A stretch of DNA of 64,000 nt from CAVXNB01 sp963763085 (GCA_963763085.1 CAVXNB010000001.1:868001-932000), one strand, 5' to 3'; positions 1-8,098 are shown, counted from the first letter of the stretch. The notes: generated from the sequence alone by a model not told the origin. Made by a program: numbers and translations.

Positions 1-163
1 AGGGACGCCCCGTTTGGCTAGGACGACCGCTCAGGTTGCCGCCCGGGTGCAAGCTTGACGCCTCTTCTGACCAGCTCACGGAGGAGAGGCACGTACGAGA
101 TCGCTTCTCACCTGGAGTTTCGCGTGCCCCTGACCCCGGCTGGGACGAGTTTCAAGGAGTGAG

Positions 164-1228
164 ATGAAGATCGCAATCGTGGCACCGCCGTGGGTGGCGG
201 TGCCCCCCGTAGGCTATGGAGGCACCGAGGCCGTGCTGGACGGCCTCGCTCGGGGCCTGTCGCACGCCGGTCACGACGTGCTCCTGTACACCACCGGCGA
301 CAGCATGTGCCCGGTTCCGAAGGCTTGGGTCTTCGACAAGGCCGCCGGCGTCGGCATCGGCGGCGCCGTCACCGAGCTGCGTCACGTCATCCACGCCTAC
401 GAGGCGGTGGCTGGCTACGACGTCGTGCACGACCACACCCTCGTCGGGCCCGTCTACGCGGAGCGCTTTCCCGGCCTGCCCGTCGTCACTACCAACCACG
501 GACCCTTCGACGGCGATCTACGTGACTACTACCGGGCGATATCGGGCCGCGTGCCGGTCATCGCGATCTCCCACCATCAGGCGTCGACGGCGCGCGAGGT
601 CCCCGTGGCCGGCGTGATCCACCACGGCATCGACACCGACAAGTTCGCGCTCGGCACCGGCGCCGGCGGCTACGCGCTGTTCCTCGGGCGAATGAGCCCG
701 GACAAAGGCGTGCACACGGCGATCCGCATCGCCCGCCGGGCCGGCGTGCCGCTCAAGATCGCGGCCAAGCTCCGCGAGCAGCCCGAGTACCAGTACTTCG
801 AGGAGCGGGTGCGCCCGCTACTCGGGGGCGACATCGAGTTCGTCGGTGAGGTGTCCGGTGCCAGGAAGCACGAGCTCCTCGAAGGCGCGCTCTGCCTCCT
901 CAATCCGATGGCCTGGCCGGAGCCCTTCGGCATGGTGATGATCGAGGCGCTTGCGTCCGGCACGCCGGTCGTCGCGACCCCGGCCGGCGCCGCGCCCGAG
1001 ATCGTGGACGACGGTGTCACCGGCTACCTGCGTGTCGGCGAGGAAGCTCTTGCCGATGCCCTGCAGCGGGTCGGCGGGCTCGAGAGGGCGGCGGGTCGGA
1101 GGGCCGCGGAGTCTCGTTTCTCGTTGGAGAAGATGGTGGCCGGACATGTCGCCTTGTTCGAGCGCGTGATCGCAGGCGGGGCGCCTGGCGATTCGTACCA
1201 GGACCTCGATGAGGCGACCGCGGCCTGA
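164..1228 (+). CDS. GT4-family glycosyltransferase
   Basis: A 354-residue retaining glycosyltransferase of the GT-B fold, expected to move a sugar from a nucleotide-sugar donor to an unknown acceptor in the cytoplasm. The N-terminal Rossmann half starts with the glycine-rich loop PPVGYGGTE (residues 15-22). The donor half has FLGRMSPDKG, where GT4 enzymes contact the donor phosphates, and the EPFGMVMIEALASGTPVV block with the E-x7-E pair at about E253 and E261. The length is normal for GT4. The ATG follows AAGGAGT at 154-160, which fixes the start. It stands alone, followed 31 bases later by a small unknown gene. The acceptor cannot be read from sequence; trehalose, glycolipid or polysaccharide roles are all possible. 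Confidence 0.9.
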   Translation: MKIAIVAPPWVAVPPVGYGGTEAVLDGLARGLSHAGHDVLLYTTGDSMCPVPKAWVFDKAAGVGIGGAVTELRHVIHAYEAVAGYDVVHDHTLVGPVYAERFPGLPVVTTNHGPFDGDLRDYYRAISGRVPVIAISHHQASTAREVPVAGVIHHGIDTDKFALGTGAGGYALFLGRMSPDKGVHTAIRIARRAGVPLKIAAKLREQPEYQYFEERVRPLLGGDIEFVGEVSGARKHELLEGALCLLNPMAWPEPFGMVMIEALASGTPVVATPAGAAPEIVDDGVTGYLRVGEEALADALQRVGGLERAAGRRAAESRFSLEKMVAGHVALFERVIAGGAPGDSYQDLDEATAA

Positions 1229-1259
1229 GGGTCGCTCCGAGCTCCACCGGAGGTAATGC

Positions 1260-1586
1260 GTGTCCACTCGATCCAGAACCTTCGTGGTGAAGCTGCATAG
1301 TCGTGGACGCCCATGGGACCAGATCGAGTGGGCGAGCACCGCTCTGAGCGACGGAGAGAGGTTCGAAGCCTCGGAAGCAGCGCCAGGACAGTGGTACCTT
1401 TCCCGGCCGATCGAGATTTCAGTTCCAGACGATTTGCCCGAGGGTGCGACGTGGGCACTTTACGAGGCCGAGCATCCAGCAGTCCCGATCCTCGCTGGTG
1501 CGGCGGATGACCTCATTCGCCGCGGAGATCGGTTCGTCGTGCCCCTCACCGACGTGTACGTCAGCCCGATTGAGGACACCCCGTAG
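1260..1586 (+). CDS. Small hypothetical protein (108 aa)
   Basis: I do not recognise this 108-residue protein. It begins with GTG, six bases after a good GGAGGT at 1249-1254, and has normal high-GC third-position bias, so it is likely a real gene. The sequence is acidic with no membrane segment, cysteine motif or signal peptide. Predicted beta-strand stretches (residues about 6-13, 41-49 and 88-98) suggest a small beta-rich soluble domain. It lies 31 bases downstream of the glycosyltransferase on the same strand and may be co-transcribed with it. Confidence 0.65.
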   Translation: MSTRSRTFVVKLHSRGRPWDQIEWASTALSDGERFEASEAAPGQWYLSRPIEISVPDDLPEGATWALYEAEHPAVPILAGAADDLIRRGDRFVVPLTDVYVSPIEDTP

Positions 1587-2362
1587 CAGCCCGGTGACTC
1601 GAGGCAACGTCCGAGGGCGGGATGTCCGCGCCAGCTTGCCGATCATGCGCACGTCAGTGCCGGTACGCGCCCCGTCGGCAAAGACGCTCGACCGGCCGGC
1701 GCTGGCCGCGCCCTCGTCCGGCTGGAGGCCGGGCAGGCGTCCGAGTTGGGTGGTGGCTAAGCTCGCCCGCCGGGCCGACTTCGCCAACCTGGTCCGCCTG
1801 GCCGAACGTGCGATGGAGCTCGCTCGACAGCCCATCGGCTCCGATTGTGCCGTCACTGGGACCCAACCGGCCTCGGAGCGCCCTGCAGCGCCCTGGTCCA
1901 CCGGCTAGCCCCACGACCAGCCCACCAGAGGCGACGGGTCCGCCACCGTTGGCCCTGAAACGCCCCGACTGGTATCTGTTCTGGCGCTCTGTGGTCTTGT
2001 GGGCGCCCTCGTGTGTGCGGTCCCGCGGTCTCTTGTGGATTCTCTCCGTCTGCGTCGACGCCGTCTCGGTTATGGGGCAGGAAATGCCGCCGTCGGCATT
2101 TTCTCACGCATCGGCGTCCTCCGGTCGACCGCCACAAATGAGCAATGGATGGACTGGGTTCATGCTGTGGGACCAGACCGAACGTGGCACTCAGACGGGC
2201 GCTGACGGGCACATGCGTCAGCCGGCAGACTGGCGAGATTGACGGCCAACGGGCGCACCAAGGCGCACGCGAGGCCGTGGGGCGGCAAGCCTAGGGAGCG
2301 GGCATCACGACCCGGGCGAGAACGGGACGGCGCGGGGCGTGGCAGCGGGCGAAATCGCCGCT
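1587..2362. other. Gene-poor stretch, no supported gene
   Basis: Open frames exist on both strands here but none has a start with a ribosome site, a recognisable motif or natural composition throughout. One plus-strand segment at roughly 1750-1850 (AKLARRADFANLVRLAERAM in part) reads like a helical protein fragment and may be a relic. No repeat, tRNA or clear terminator was seen. Confidence 0.5.
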
Positions 2363-2680
2363 TCAGATAACCTTCGCCCGAGCAATTCCTTCGACTCGGC
2401 GGATGAAGGCGGGACTGCGCCGAAAGCGAGACCCGATCTCTGCATAACTGGCTCCGTGCGCCCGCCATGCCAGGATCCGCCGTTCGATCGGCCGGAGGAC
2501 CTCTGTTTGAGGAACCGGCCGAGGTGCAACAGTGCGGGCACGCGCGCTCAGCTCCAGGATCTGCTTCACGCTTCGTGGACTGCGACGCAGCCGCCAAGCC
2601 ACCTCGGCTGGGTCGACTCCGCTTTCCACTAGTCGCCGTACTACCCGTTCAATGGGGCGCAGACCTACCTCTTCGGCCAC
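2363..2680 (-). CDS. Tandem helix-turn-helix small protein
   Basis: A 105-residue basic protein made of two similar HTH-like units. Residues 7-45 and 62-100 both begin LRPIER and both contain a short turn followed by a positively charged helix (LRRSPRSVKQILEL and FRRSPAFIRRVEGI). This resembles sigma-70 region 4 or LuxR-type HTH units, so DNA binding is inferred. The GTG at 2680 is chosen because GGAGGT lies six bases upstream (complement of 2687-2692); longer frames have no such site and would run into the divergent ferredoxin. The shared 75-base upstream region holds an inverted repeat (2718-2739) that could be its target. No ligand domain is present. Confidence 0.7.
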   Translation of the reverse strand: MAEEVGLRPIERVVRRLVESGVDPAEVAWRLRRSPRSVKQILELSARARTVAPRPVPQTEVLRPIERRILAWRAHGASYAEIGSRFRRSPAFIRRVEGIARAKVI

Positions 2681-2717
2681 ACCTTCACCTCCGATACCGT
2701 TAGGGTACTCTCCCGGT

Positions 2718-2739
2718 ACACGAGGACGTTCGTCCGTGT
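2718..2739. promoter_or_regulatory. Inverted repeat between HTH and ferredoxin genes
   Basis: The left arm is ACACG then GGACG, the right arm is CGTCC then GTGT, around a central TT. It sits in the 75-base divergent promoter region and about 17 bases before the ferredoxin ATG, a position suited to an operator for the adjacent HTH protein. This is inference from position and symmetry only. Confidence 0.4.
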
Positions 2740-2755
2740 GCGAGGTGAACCGCTC

Positions 2756-2992
2756 ATGAACGTGTGGATCGACCAGGATCTGTGCACGGGAGATGGCCTT
2801 TGCGAGGAGATCTGCCCAGCCGTGTTCACCCTCCTCGACGATGGCTTGGCCTACGTGAAGCAAGGCGATTCGGTCCTCAACGAGCCCGGTGGCTCATCTC
2901 AGATGGCGACGGTTGCGTCCGACCTCGAAGACGCCGTCACCGAGGCTGCTGAGGAATGCCCGGGTGAGTGCATCTTCATCGTCACCGAGTGA
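2756..2992 (+). CDS. Single-cluster ferredoxin, Asp-ligand type
   Basis: A 78-residue acidic ferredoxin. The cluster motif is C10-x2-D13-x2-C16-x3-C20-P, with the distal ligand C68-P69. Asp at the second position, rather than Cys, matches the Pyrococcus furiosus-type ferredoxin, in which a [4Fe-4S] cluster with one Asp ligand converts readily to [3Fe-4S]; that behaviour is known for the family and inferred here. The ATG at 2756 follows GAGGTG (2742-2747) at good spacing and is preferred over the in-frame GTG at 2738. Such proteins often serve P450s or oxidoreductases, but no such partner is adjacent. It is divergent from the HTH gene. Confidence 0.85.
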   Translation: MNVWIDQDLCTGDGLCEEICPAVFTLLDDGLAYVKQGDSVLNEPGGSSQMATVASDLEDAVTEAAEECPGECIFIVTE

Positions 2993-3218
2993 CCGGCGCC
3001 AGCAGGGCGAGCCCCAAAGCGAGGCGGGGCGGGCGCGGAAAAATAGGGGCCGGCGGGCTGCGCCGGCTAAAGCGAGCGAAGGAGACAACAAAACCTAATC
3101 GCTTGCAGTCTTCCAAGCGAAAGTTCTTGAGTATCGTGCCAGGACCTGGAACGGATGGCGCCCCGTGACGGCCCGACCGACAAGTTGCGGCGGCGAGGAC
3201 CCTTCTGCGAGTGAGCGC

Positions 3219-3461
3219 TTAAGGCTCTCGTGGCGAGTCGGGATCGTCCATCAGCAACATGTGCGGATTGACTATGAGGCTCGCCGTCATCATCTGATCT
3301 TCGGTGAGGAACTCGGAGTGCGAGTGCCCGTTCTGGCACTCGACCGTCAACTCGTGACGCACGGACTCGGTAGCGATCGGGGGCACCCACACACCTCCAC
3401 ATTCTGGACAAAGCTCCGGTATCAGTCCCAGCTCCCAAAGGTCGGACCAAGGCGGTTTCAC
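3219..3461 (-). CDS. Small putative zinc-ribbon protein (80 aa)
   Basis: An 80-residue protein of unknown function. It has a C-P-E-C knuckle at residues 18-21 and a C-x3-H-x-H cluster at 42-48 (CQNGHSH), which together could bind one zinc ion. Its GTG at 3461 overlaps the TGA of the upstream gene in GTGA, so the pair is translationally coupled and this start is well supported; a longer frame upstream is only the shadow of the partner. No homologue is recognised. Confidence 0.6.
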   Translation of the reverse strand: MKPPWSDLWELGLIPELCPECGGVWVPPIATESVRHELTVECQNGHSHSEFLTEDQMMTASLIVNPHMLLMDDPDSPREP

Positions 3462-3868
3462 GTATCTACGGCTCCCTGGGTTGGTCGACGGCCGTCTCGA
3501 GCCGCTTCTGCTTCGGCGGCCTTCGTGACCATGTTGTCCGCCCACTCGGCGAGCACCGCCGGGAACGCCTCGTTCCACTCGGTGATCGCCGCGCGGATCC
3601 TGGCGAGGGTCACCTCCACCGCGGCCCGGTCGGCACAGAAGCTGATCCTCTGGGCGCCATAGCTTGCTTCGTTGACGCCTTGCGCCTCAATGAACCGGCG
3701 ATCGAATCGCCTGTGGAAGAAGTGGTCCCGCTCACTCAGAGGCTCCTTGCCAATGCCGAGCGGTCCCACGTAGTTCCCGAACACGACCGCAACAAAGATC
3801 TGCTCGTCGAGGGACTGAGCCTTGATGCTCTTGATGGTGACGTGACCCCAGTCGGTTTCGTCGTTCAC
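3458..3868 (-). CDS. Hypothetical protein (136 aa), first gene of coupled pair
   Basis: A 136-residue soluble protein that I do not recognise. The GTG at 3868 follows an AGGGGA ribosome site and gives an N-terminus (MNDETDWGHVTIKSI) with good codon bias; the upstream extension in the same frame is less protein-like. The C-terminal half (about residues 90-130) is predicted helical. It ends in a GTGA overlap with the zinc-ribbon-like gene, so the two products are probably made together and may interact. Confidence 0.6.
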   Translation of the reverse strand: MNDETDWGHVTIKSIKAQSLDEQIFVAVVFGNYVGPLGIGKEPLSERDHFFHRRFDRRFIEAQGVNEASYGAQRISFCADRAAVEVTLARIRAAITEWNEAFPAVLAEWADNMVTKAAEAEAARDGRRPTQGAVDT

Positions 3869-4017
3869 CGTCGTTCCCCTTGCCGGTGAGACAAGCGTAC
3901 GCCTGGAACTGGCTGCTGACATCGGATCGGGCCGGGGGGCCCTTAACGGGGAGCGGGCACTGGCGCTCCCGGCTGGGAAGCTACGGCTGCGGTAGCCATC
4001 CCCGCTAGCCGGGACTT

Positions 4018-4134
4018 CTACCCAAGTTGACTTGGGGCATCGGTCCGGCGGCGAAGGGTGCGCATGACCGAGCCTTTTCCGAACTGCTTCTCGATCTGAC
4101 TGAGTGCCGCCTCGAGTGCCTTGTCGTGCTCCAT
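4018..4134 (-). pseudogene. recA: recA 5' fragment (38 codons)
   Basis: The ATG at 4134 follows a purine-rich ribosome site (AGGAGAGAGGA) and opens a 38-codon frame. Its first 25 residues are a clear RecA N-terminus, including KALEAAL and QIEKQFGKGSVMR. Homology stops right after that MR; the next 13 residues are unrelated apart from a possible RTDAP, and a TAG follows. The ATPase core and Walker motifs are absent, and no other recA piece was found nearby. A LexA box lies about 180 bases upstream (4316-4329), so the recA promoter region seems to have moved or survived with the fragment. In full RecA this segment is the helix and linker used for subunit contacts, so a short SOS-induced peptide is conceivable, but a relic is the simpler reading. 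Confidence 0.75.
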
Positions 4135-4315
4135 CGTCGGTCCTCTCTCCTCTCGTTGGCTGTCGACGGGTGCACTTTCAGGACCAGATCCCCTAGCGGT
4201 GGTGTCGCCCCGTCCCGGCTCTCCGGCGTCACTCCGGCAGGCCGCAACCCACGAGATGGGTAGGTGTCACTCCCGCCGGGGTCGCTATTGCAAGCTCATC
4301 ACGTCACTGTAGTTC

Positions 4316-4329
4316 CAAACATATGTTCG
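4316..4329 (-). promoter_or_regulatory. LexA (SOS) box upstream of recA fragment
   Basis: On the minus strand this reads CGAACATATGTTTG, one mismatch from the Gram-positive LexA consensus CGAAC-RNRY-GTTCG. It lies about 180 bases upstream of the recA fragment ATG and points to former or remaining SOS control. The plus-strand side has no supported gene. Confidence 0.75.
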
Positions 4330-4406
4330 TTAGCGACGGGGGCTTAGGAGGGGGAGAGAGGGGCCGGAGGAAGGGGGCGACGGACTTGGCGACGGGCACG
4401 ACCGGC

Positions 4407-4685
4407 CTACGCCACCGGGCGGAAACGTTCTTTCCGGTCCCTTTCCTTGGATTGCTGCGCCACGCGGTTCTTGAGGTGAGTGACCCGCACGTCGCGCATA
4501 TGAAGGTGGCGACTTCCCCACGGGTTGTCCGAGAGCTTTATCTCCGCCCCGTTGGTGATGACGATCCCGCTGTGAGCGGACCGCCAGTCCATGATCGTGG
4601 CGCAATCGGGGCAATTCGGGTCGGGCTGGATCAGGATATACGCGAACTCCTCGGCATTCTCGTCGTAGCTCTTGACTCGCGTCAC
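4407..4685 (-). CDS. Hypothetical protein (92 aa), downstream of DUF1918-like gene
   Basis: A 92-residue protein, not recognised. It has a C-x2-C pair (NCPDC, residues 24-28) without a second pair, and a highly charged C-terminus. The GTG at 4685 overlaps the TGA of the DUF1918-like gene as GTGA, which fixes the start and indicates coupled translation. Longer frames upstream are shadows of that gene. The acidic N-terminus followed by a basic tail might bind nucleic acid or an acidic partner, but this is speculation. Confidence 0.6.
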   Translation of the reverse strand: MTRVKSYDENAEEFAYILIQPDPNCPDCATIMDWRSAHSGIVITNGAEIKLSDNPWGSRHLHMRDVRVTHLKNRVAQQSKERDRKERFRPVA

Positions 4686-4921
4686 CCGCTCGCTCGCCCC
4701 TTCGCCGCAGAAGCACTCGTTGTCTGCCGCCTGCGGCCGCCACTGCCCGACTGCTTCCCGACGACCGCGAGCGAACCCATCGAGGGTACGACGGTGGACT
4801 CTTCCCCCGTCGACCACCGCACCCGCAAGAGCGACCCGGTCACGCCGGTCACGACTCCATCGCGGGGAGCCTCGCCGACTTTCCTCGAAGGGACCTGCAC
4901 GCAATCACCAACGACTGCCAC
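4682..4921 (-). CDS. DUF1918-like small protein
   Basis: A 79-residue protein resembling the DUF1918 family of actinobacteria. The typical pattern of a VGD start, a GEAPRDGVV block and an LRVRWSTGEES strand ending in a hydrophobic V-P segment is visible in residues 3-50; the rest is a basic Ser/Gly-rich tail. DUF1918 proteins are small SH3-like beta barrels of unknown role. The start is a GTG with only a weak AGG upstream. It forms a GTGA-overlapping pair with the following gene, mirroring the pair at 3219-3868. Confidence 0.65.
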   Translation of the reverse strand: MAVVGDCVQVPSRKVGEAPRDGVVTGVTGSLLRVRWSTGEESTVVPSMGSLAVVGKQSGSGGRRRQTTSASAAKGRASG

Positions 4922-5422
4922 CTACGGAATGGTGCCACGGCTAGGCGTGTCTGGCCAGCGCGGTCCCGCACCTTTCGCCCGCAGACGCTCCTGGCCACTG
5001 TTCAACGTGCCGAGGTTGAGGGTTGGAACGGTGGACCCTGGATGGCTACGGCCCGTGACCGCCGGCGCTTGTTGCCTCAACCGTGGTGCTCGGTGAAGCC
5101 GGTCGCTCACGCTCCCCGCTACCCGGCGCCACGACAGGCGCCACGTTCGCCCACACCGGGCAGCTCGACATCAGTGGTCCAGGGTGGCCGGCTCGCCGGC
5201 GCCCGACCGGCGGCACTGCAGGCGCCAACGGTGAGGGCAGCGTTCATCCGATGCCGAGGACCTGGGGTCGCCCCACTCGCAGAGGAACAACGCTTCACTA
5301 GCCCCCATGTGATGCCTGGTTTGACCGGAGGAGTACGCTCACCTTATCCAATGAGAGCCTTGGCTCTCGGCGTTGTTCCAGATGCTGGTGGCGCTCTCGG
5401 ACGGATTCCGAGGGGAGAGGTC
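4922..5422. other. Gene-free region upstream of desaturase relic
   Basis: About 500 bases with no convincing coding frame on either strand. It should contain the promoter of the desaturase relic, but no clear -35/-10 pair stands out. Short GC-rich inverted repeats occur around 5185-5215 without a T tract. No RNA gene was recognised. Confidence 0.45.
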
Positions 5423-6030
5423 GTGCAGACGGCCACGATCGACAGTGCGCCCGGCGACTTCCGCGTACTGGCCGCACAGATCCGCGACGCCGGTCTTCTC
5501 GACCGTCGGCCGGGCTATTACAGCGTGAAGATCGTCCTGACCATTGTCGCGTTCGCTGCCGGATGGGCGGCCTTGCTGGTCGTGGGCAACTCGTGGGCCA
5601 CGCTCGGTGTCGCAGCGTTCCTGGGCGTGATGTTCACCCAGCTGGGCTTCTTCGGCCATGACGCGGGGCACCAGCAGGTCTTTCGGTCCCGCCGGGCCAA
5701 CTGGCTTCTCGGGCTGGCCGTCGGGAACGCGTTGATTGGATTGAGCTTCGGCTGGTGGGTTTCCAAGCACAACGCCCATCACGCACACCCGAACCAGGTC
5801 AACCGCGACCCCGATCTGGGTGAGGGCCTCGTGGTCTTCACCTCCACCGACGGGCTTGCCGGGGAACGCAGCAGCCTTACACGGTTGCTGGCGCGCCGGA
5901 GGCCTGGCTTTTCTTCCCGCTGATGCTCCTCCGAAGTGCGGGCCTGCATGTGTCCGGTATGAAGAGGCTGTTCCGGCAACGAGATCGTGCCGCGGCGGTG
6001 GAAGGGCGGCGCACAGAACGCGCGCACATA
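5423..6030 (+). pseudogene. Truncated, frameshifted fatty acid desaturase
   Basis: The GTG at 5423 follows AGGGGAGAGG and opens a membrane fatty acid desaturase. Two hydrophobic segments (about residues 38-75 and 93-112) surround the first two histidine boxes, HDAGH at 79-83 and HNAHH at 116-120, which in this family bind the di-iron site that inserts a double bond into an acyl chain. The frame stops after 166 codons. A second frame resumes the match near 5905 (EAWLFFPLMLLRSAGLHVSG), showing a frameshift, and then degenerates. The third histidine box and the C-terminal half of a 350-400 residue enzyme are missing. It is non-functional as read; both a frameshift and real truncation are needed to explain it. 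Confidence 0.75.
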
Positions 6031-6058
6031 AGCTGAGAAGTGGGGCAGGTGATCGTGG

Positions 6059-6440
6059 TCATGGCCTAAGCATGAAGCTGGTTGGTCCATCAAAGCGAGC
6101 ACGGCTCGTCGCTTCGAAGGAACAGCTCGTCCGCGTACCGGCGCGCCTGGACCGGGTTGAGATCCTGATCATCTGCATCCTTCTTCGAGCGGAAATGCGG
6201 TAGAAGCGTGACTCGCGTGCTCGCACAATCGGGAAGGCGGGACGCGCCCCGCCAGAGGTCCTCTGGGTCCCGGACTTCGTTGGACTTACCGATGTGATGG
6301 ACGATGACGACGGCGACCCCGGTCGCGCATCTCGGTCCCGGCGGTCGGTGCACAACGAGGATTCGTTCGGAGTGCAGGGCATGGACCGGGCCTATCGTCT
6401 GTGTCACGTATTCGTGGTAAATCAACAGAAATTGCCGCTT
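6059..6440 (-). pseudogene. Relic of RepA-like AAA (RecA-fold) ATPase
   Basis: The minus strand encodes the C-terminal part of a RepA/AAA_25-type ATPase, a family found in plasmids, phages and integrated elements. Visible pieces are GPVHALH (family pattern DPxYxLH), the strand GVAVVIVHHIGKS that follows Walker B, WRGASRLPDCASTRVTL (family pattern RGSSALxxAxD) and the terminal ARRYADELFLRSDEP. The match then moves to another frame ending RFDGPTSFMLRP. No P-loop half was found upstream, and at least one frameshift is present. It is a decayed gene, probably from a mobile or plasmid-like element. Confidence 0.5.
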
Positions 6441-7015
6441 ATCCACACGTTGTCCTCTAGAGAGCCACATTTTCAACCGCTTATGGTCAAAGCCGGCGAG
6501 ACGGTGGAAGCGGACCCGCACATACGGAAAACGCTTTCACAGCGGGTACAGAAGCTTGTGGAACGAGTTCGAGCCAGAGGGTCCTGTACCACTCGCTGCC
6601 CTGGCTCCCGTGAGCAGCCCGATGAGGCGGCCCGCGTGACGTCCGAGCGCAAGGGGGACGGCGCCTCACCCCCTTTCACAGGGAGTGGGGCGGCGACCTC
6701 CCTCGACGATGAATCCGAAGTCCTCCCTGCCGCGATAAATACCTGGAAGGCGAGTTGCGCGTCAGCCTCTGCCGCAATAAGGGCGTACGGTGGTTCGGCC
6801 TAGCCGAGTGCTGACCCTGGCCGACATACCCAAACGGTGGGATTATCTCGGGGGATCTCGAGAGTGGTCGACCCATCGGACTGATACCGATTTGCTGATA
6901 CCACTATCAGGCCGGGCAGGAGTGTTGATACCGGTATCAACTACAGCACGCAGGACTTTTGCACCTATTATGGAGTGGTAGCCGCTCCGCCGGCGGCCGG
7001 CGCGGCCACCGGCCC
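6441..7015. other. Gene-free region with palindrome array
   Basis: No coding frame is supported. The notable content is the TGATACC palindrome array at 6881-6941. The region separates the AAA-ATPase relic from the end of the radical SAM gene and may be the leftover control region of a lost element. Confidence 0.45.
6881..6941. promoter_or_regulatory. TGATACC operator-like array
   Basis: TGATACC occurs three times (6882-6888, 6896-6902 and 6926-6932). The second copy is part of an inverted repeat CTGATA-CCAC-TATCAG (6895-6910) and the third is part of a perfect 18-bp palindrome GTTGATACCGGTATCAAC (6924-6941). The two palindrome centres are 30 bp apart, about three helical turns, as expected for cooperative repressor binding or an iteron cluster. 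No regulator gene is adjacent. Confidence 0.55.
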
Positions 7016-8083
7016 TCAGAGAAGGCGGAGCTGCTCGCTCGATGGACGCATCCTGACCGGCTGGGCGCGCGGCCGGCGCTCCTCGTCCGCCACCGCATCG
7101 GCGGCCTCGCCGGCGCTGAATCGGCCGCCCGGCCGGCATCCGGCCGCGTCGACGATCTCGGCGATGCGGCGCTGCTCGGCCTGCGGCTGGTAAGAGCCAC
7201 GGCGAAAGCGCTCGGCGTAGAGATCCCCGAGCTCGGGCCGGACTCGGCTGAGCCATTCCAAGTAGTGCTCCCGGACCCCGGGCCGCAGGTGGAGAGCGAT
7301 CGGCGCGGCTGACACGGCGCCGGCGGCGAGGCACGCCTCGGCCACCGCCCGCAGCTGCTCGTCGGAGTCCGAGAGACCGGGCAGCACCGGGGCGATCAGC
7401 ACACCGCACGGCACGCCAGCCTCGTTCAGCCGCTTGACCGCCTCCATCCGCTTGTCGGGTGGCGGCGTGCCGGGCTCGGTGAGCTTCCACACGTCGCGGT
7501 CGAGCGTGCCGATGGAGACGTCGAGCCGTACCCGCGTGCGAGCCGAGGCCTCGACGAGCAGGCCGAGGTCCCGAAGGACGAGCGTCGACTTCGTAAGGAT
7601 GCTGAAGGGATTGGCCGCCTCGCTCAGCACCCGCACGATCCCCTGCGTCAGGTGGTACTTGCCCTCGGCCTTCTGGTACGGATCGGTGTTCGTCCCCATC
7701 GCGATGTGCTCGCCCGCCCACTTGGGTGAGCGCAGCTCCGCCCGGAGCCGCTCGACGGCGTTGATCTTGACGACGATCTTGCGCTCGAAGTCCTCGCCGA
7801 TTCCCAGTCCCAGGTATTCATGCGTCGGTCGTGCGAAACAGTACGTACAGGCGTGACTGCACCCGCGATAGGCGTTGATCGTGTACCGAAACGGCATCCT
7901 CGACGCCGCAGGCACCGCGTTCACGATCGTCCGTGCATTTACGTGGAGGAACTCGAGCCCGCGGTACTCCCCCGTCCCGACATGCCGCTCGAGAAGCGAG
8001 CCCTCCGGGAAGAGCATCCCGGACTCCTCCTCCTCGGCGAGCCGCCACCGAAGCTGGCCCGCCGGCACCTTGGCTGGTGTCAT
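7016..8083 (-). CDS. Rv2578c-like radical SAM protein (SplB-related)
   Basis: A 355-residue radical SAM enzyme. The cluster motif C75-x3-C79-x2-C82 (CSHACTYC) binds the [4Fe-4S] that cleaves SAM; a conserved FARPTHEYL follows, and the DVSIGTLD and LIAPVLPGLSDS blocks are typical of the SplB-like/Rv2578c group. Spore photoproduct lyase repairs UV lesions in DNA; the role of the actinobacterial relatives is unproven, but a perfect LexA box just upstream argues for a DNA-damage role here. ATG 8083 is preferred because an upstream in-frame start would include the LexA box in the coding region. The basic tail after about residue 325 is poorly conserved. Confidence 0.85.
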   Translation of the reverse strand: MTPAKVPAGQLRWRLAEEEESGMLFPEGSLLERHVGTGEYRGLEFLHVNARTIVNAVPAASRMPFRYTINAYRGCSHACTYCFARPTHEYLGLGIGEDFERKIVVKINAVERLRAELRSPKWAGEHIAMGTNTDPYQKAEGKYHLTQGIVRVLSEAANPFSILTKSTLVLRDLGLLVEASARTRVRLDVSIGTLDRDVWKLTEPGTPPPDKRMEAVKRLNEAGVPCGVLIAPVLPGLSDSDEQLRAVAEACLAAGAVSAAPIALHLRPGVREHYLEWLSRVRPELGDLYAERFRRGSYQPQAEQRRIAEIVDAAGCRPGGRFSAGEAADAVADEERRPRAQPVRMRPSSEQLRLL

Positions 8084-8098
8084 CGCGGACAGTGTAAC

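Noticed and set aside
1622..2242. 206-codon plus-strand frame
   Set aside because: Arg/Pro/Ser-rich with no ribosome site or natural domain; treated as non-coding.
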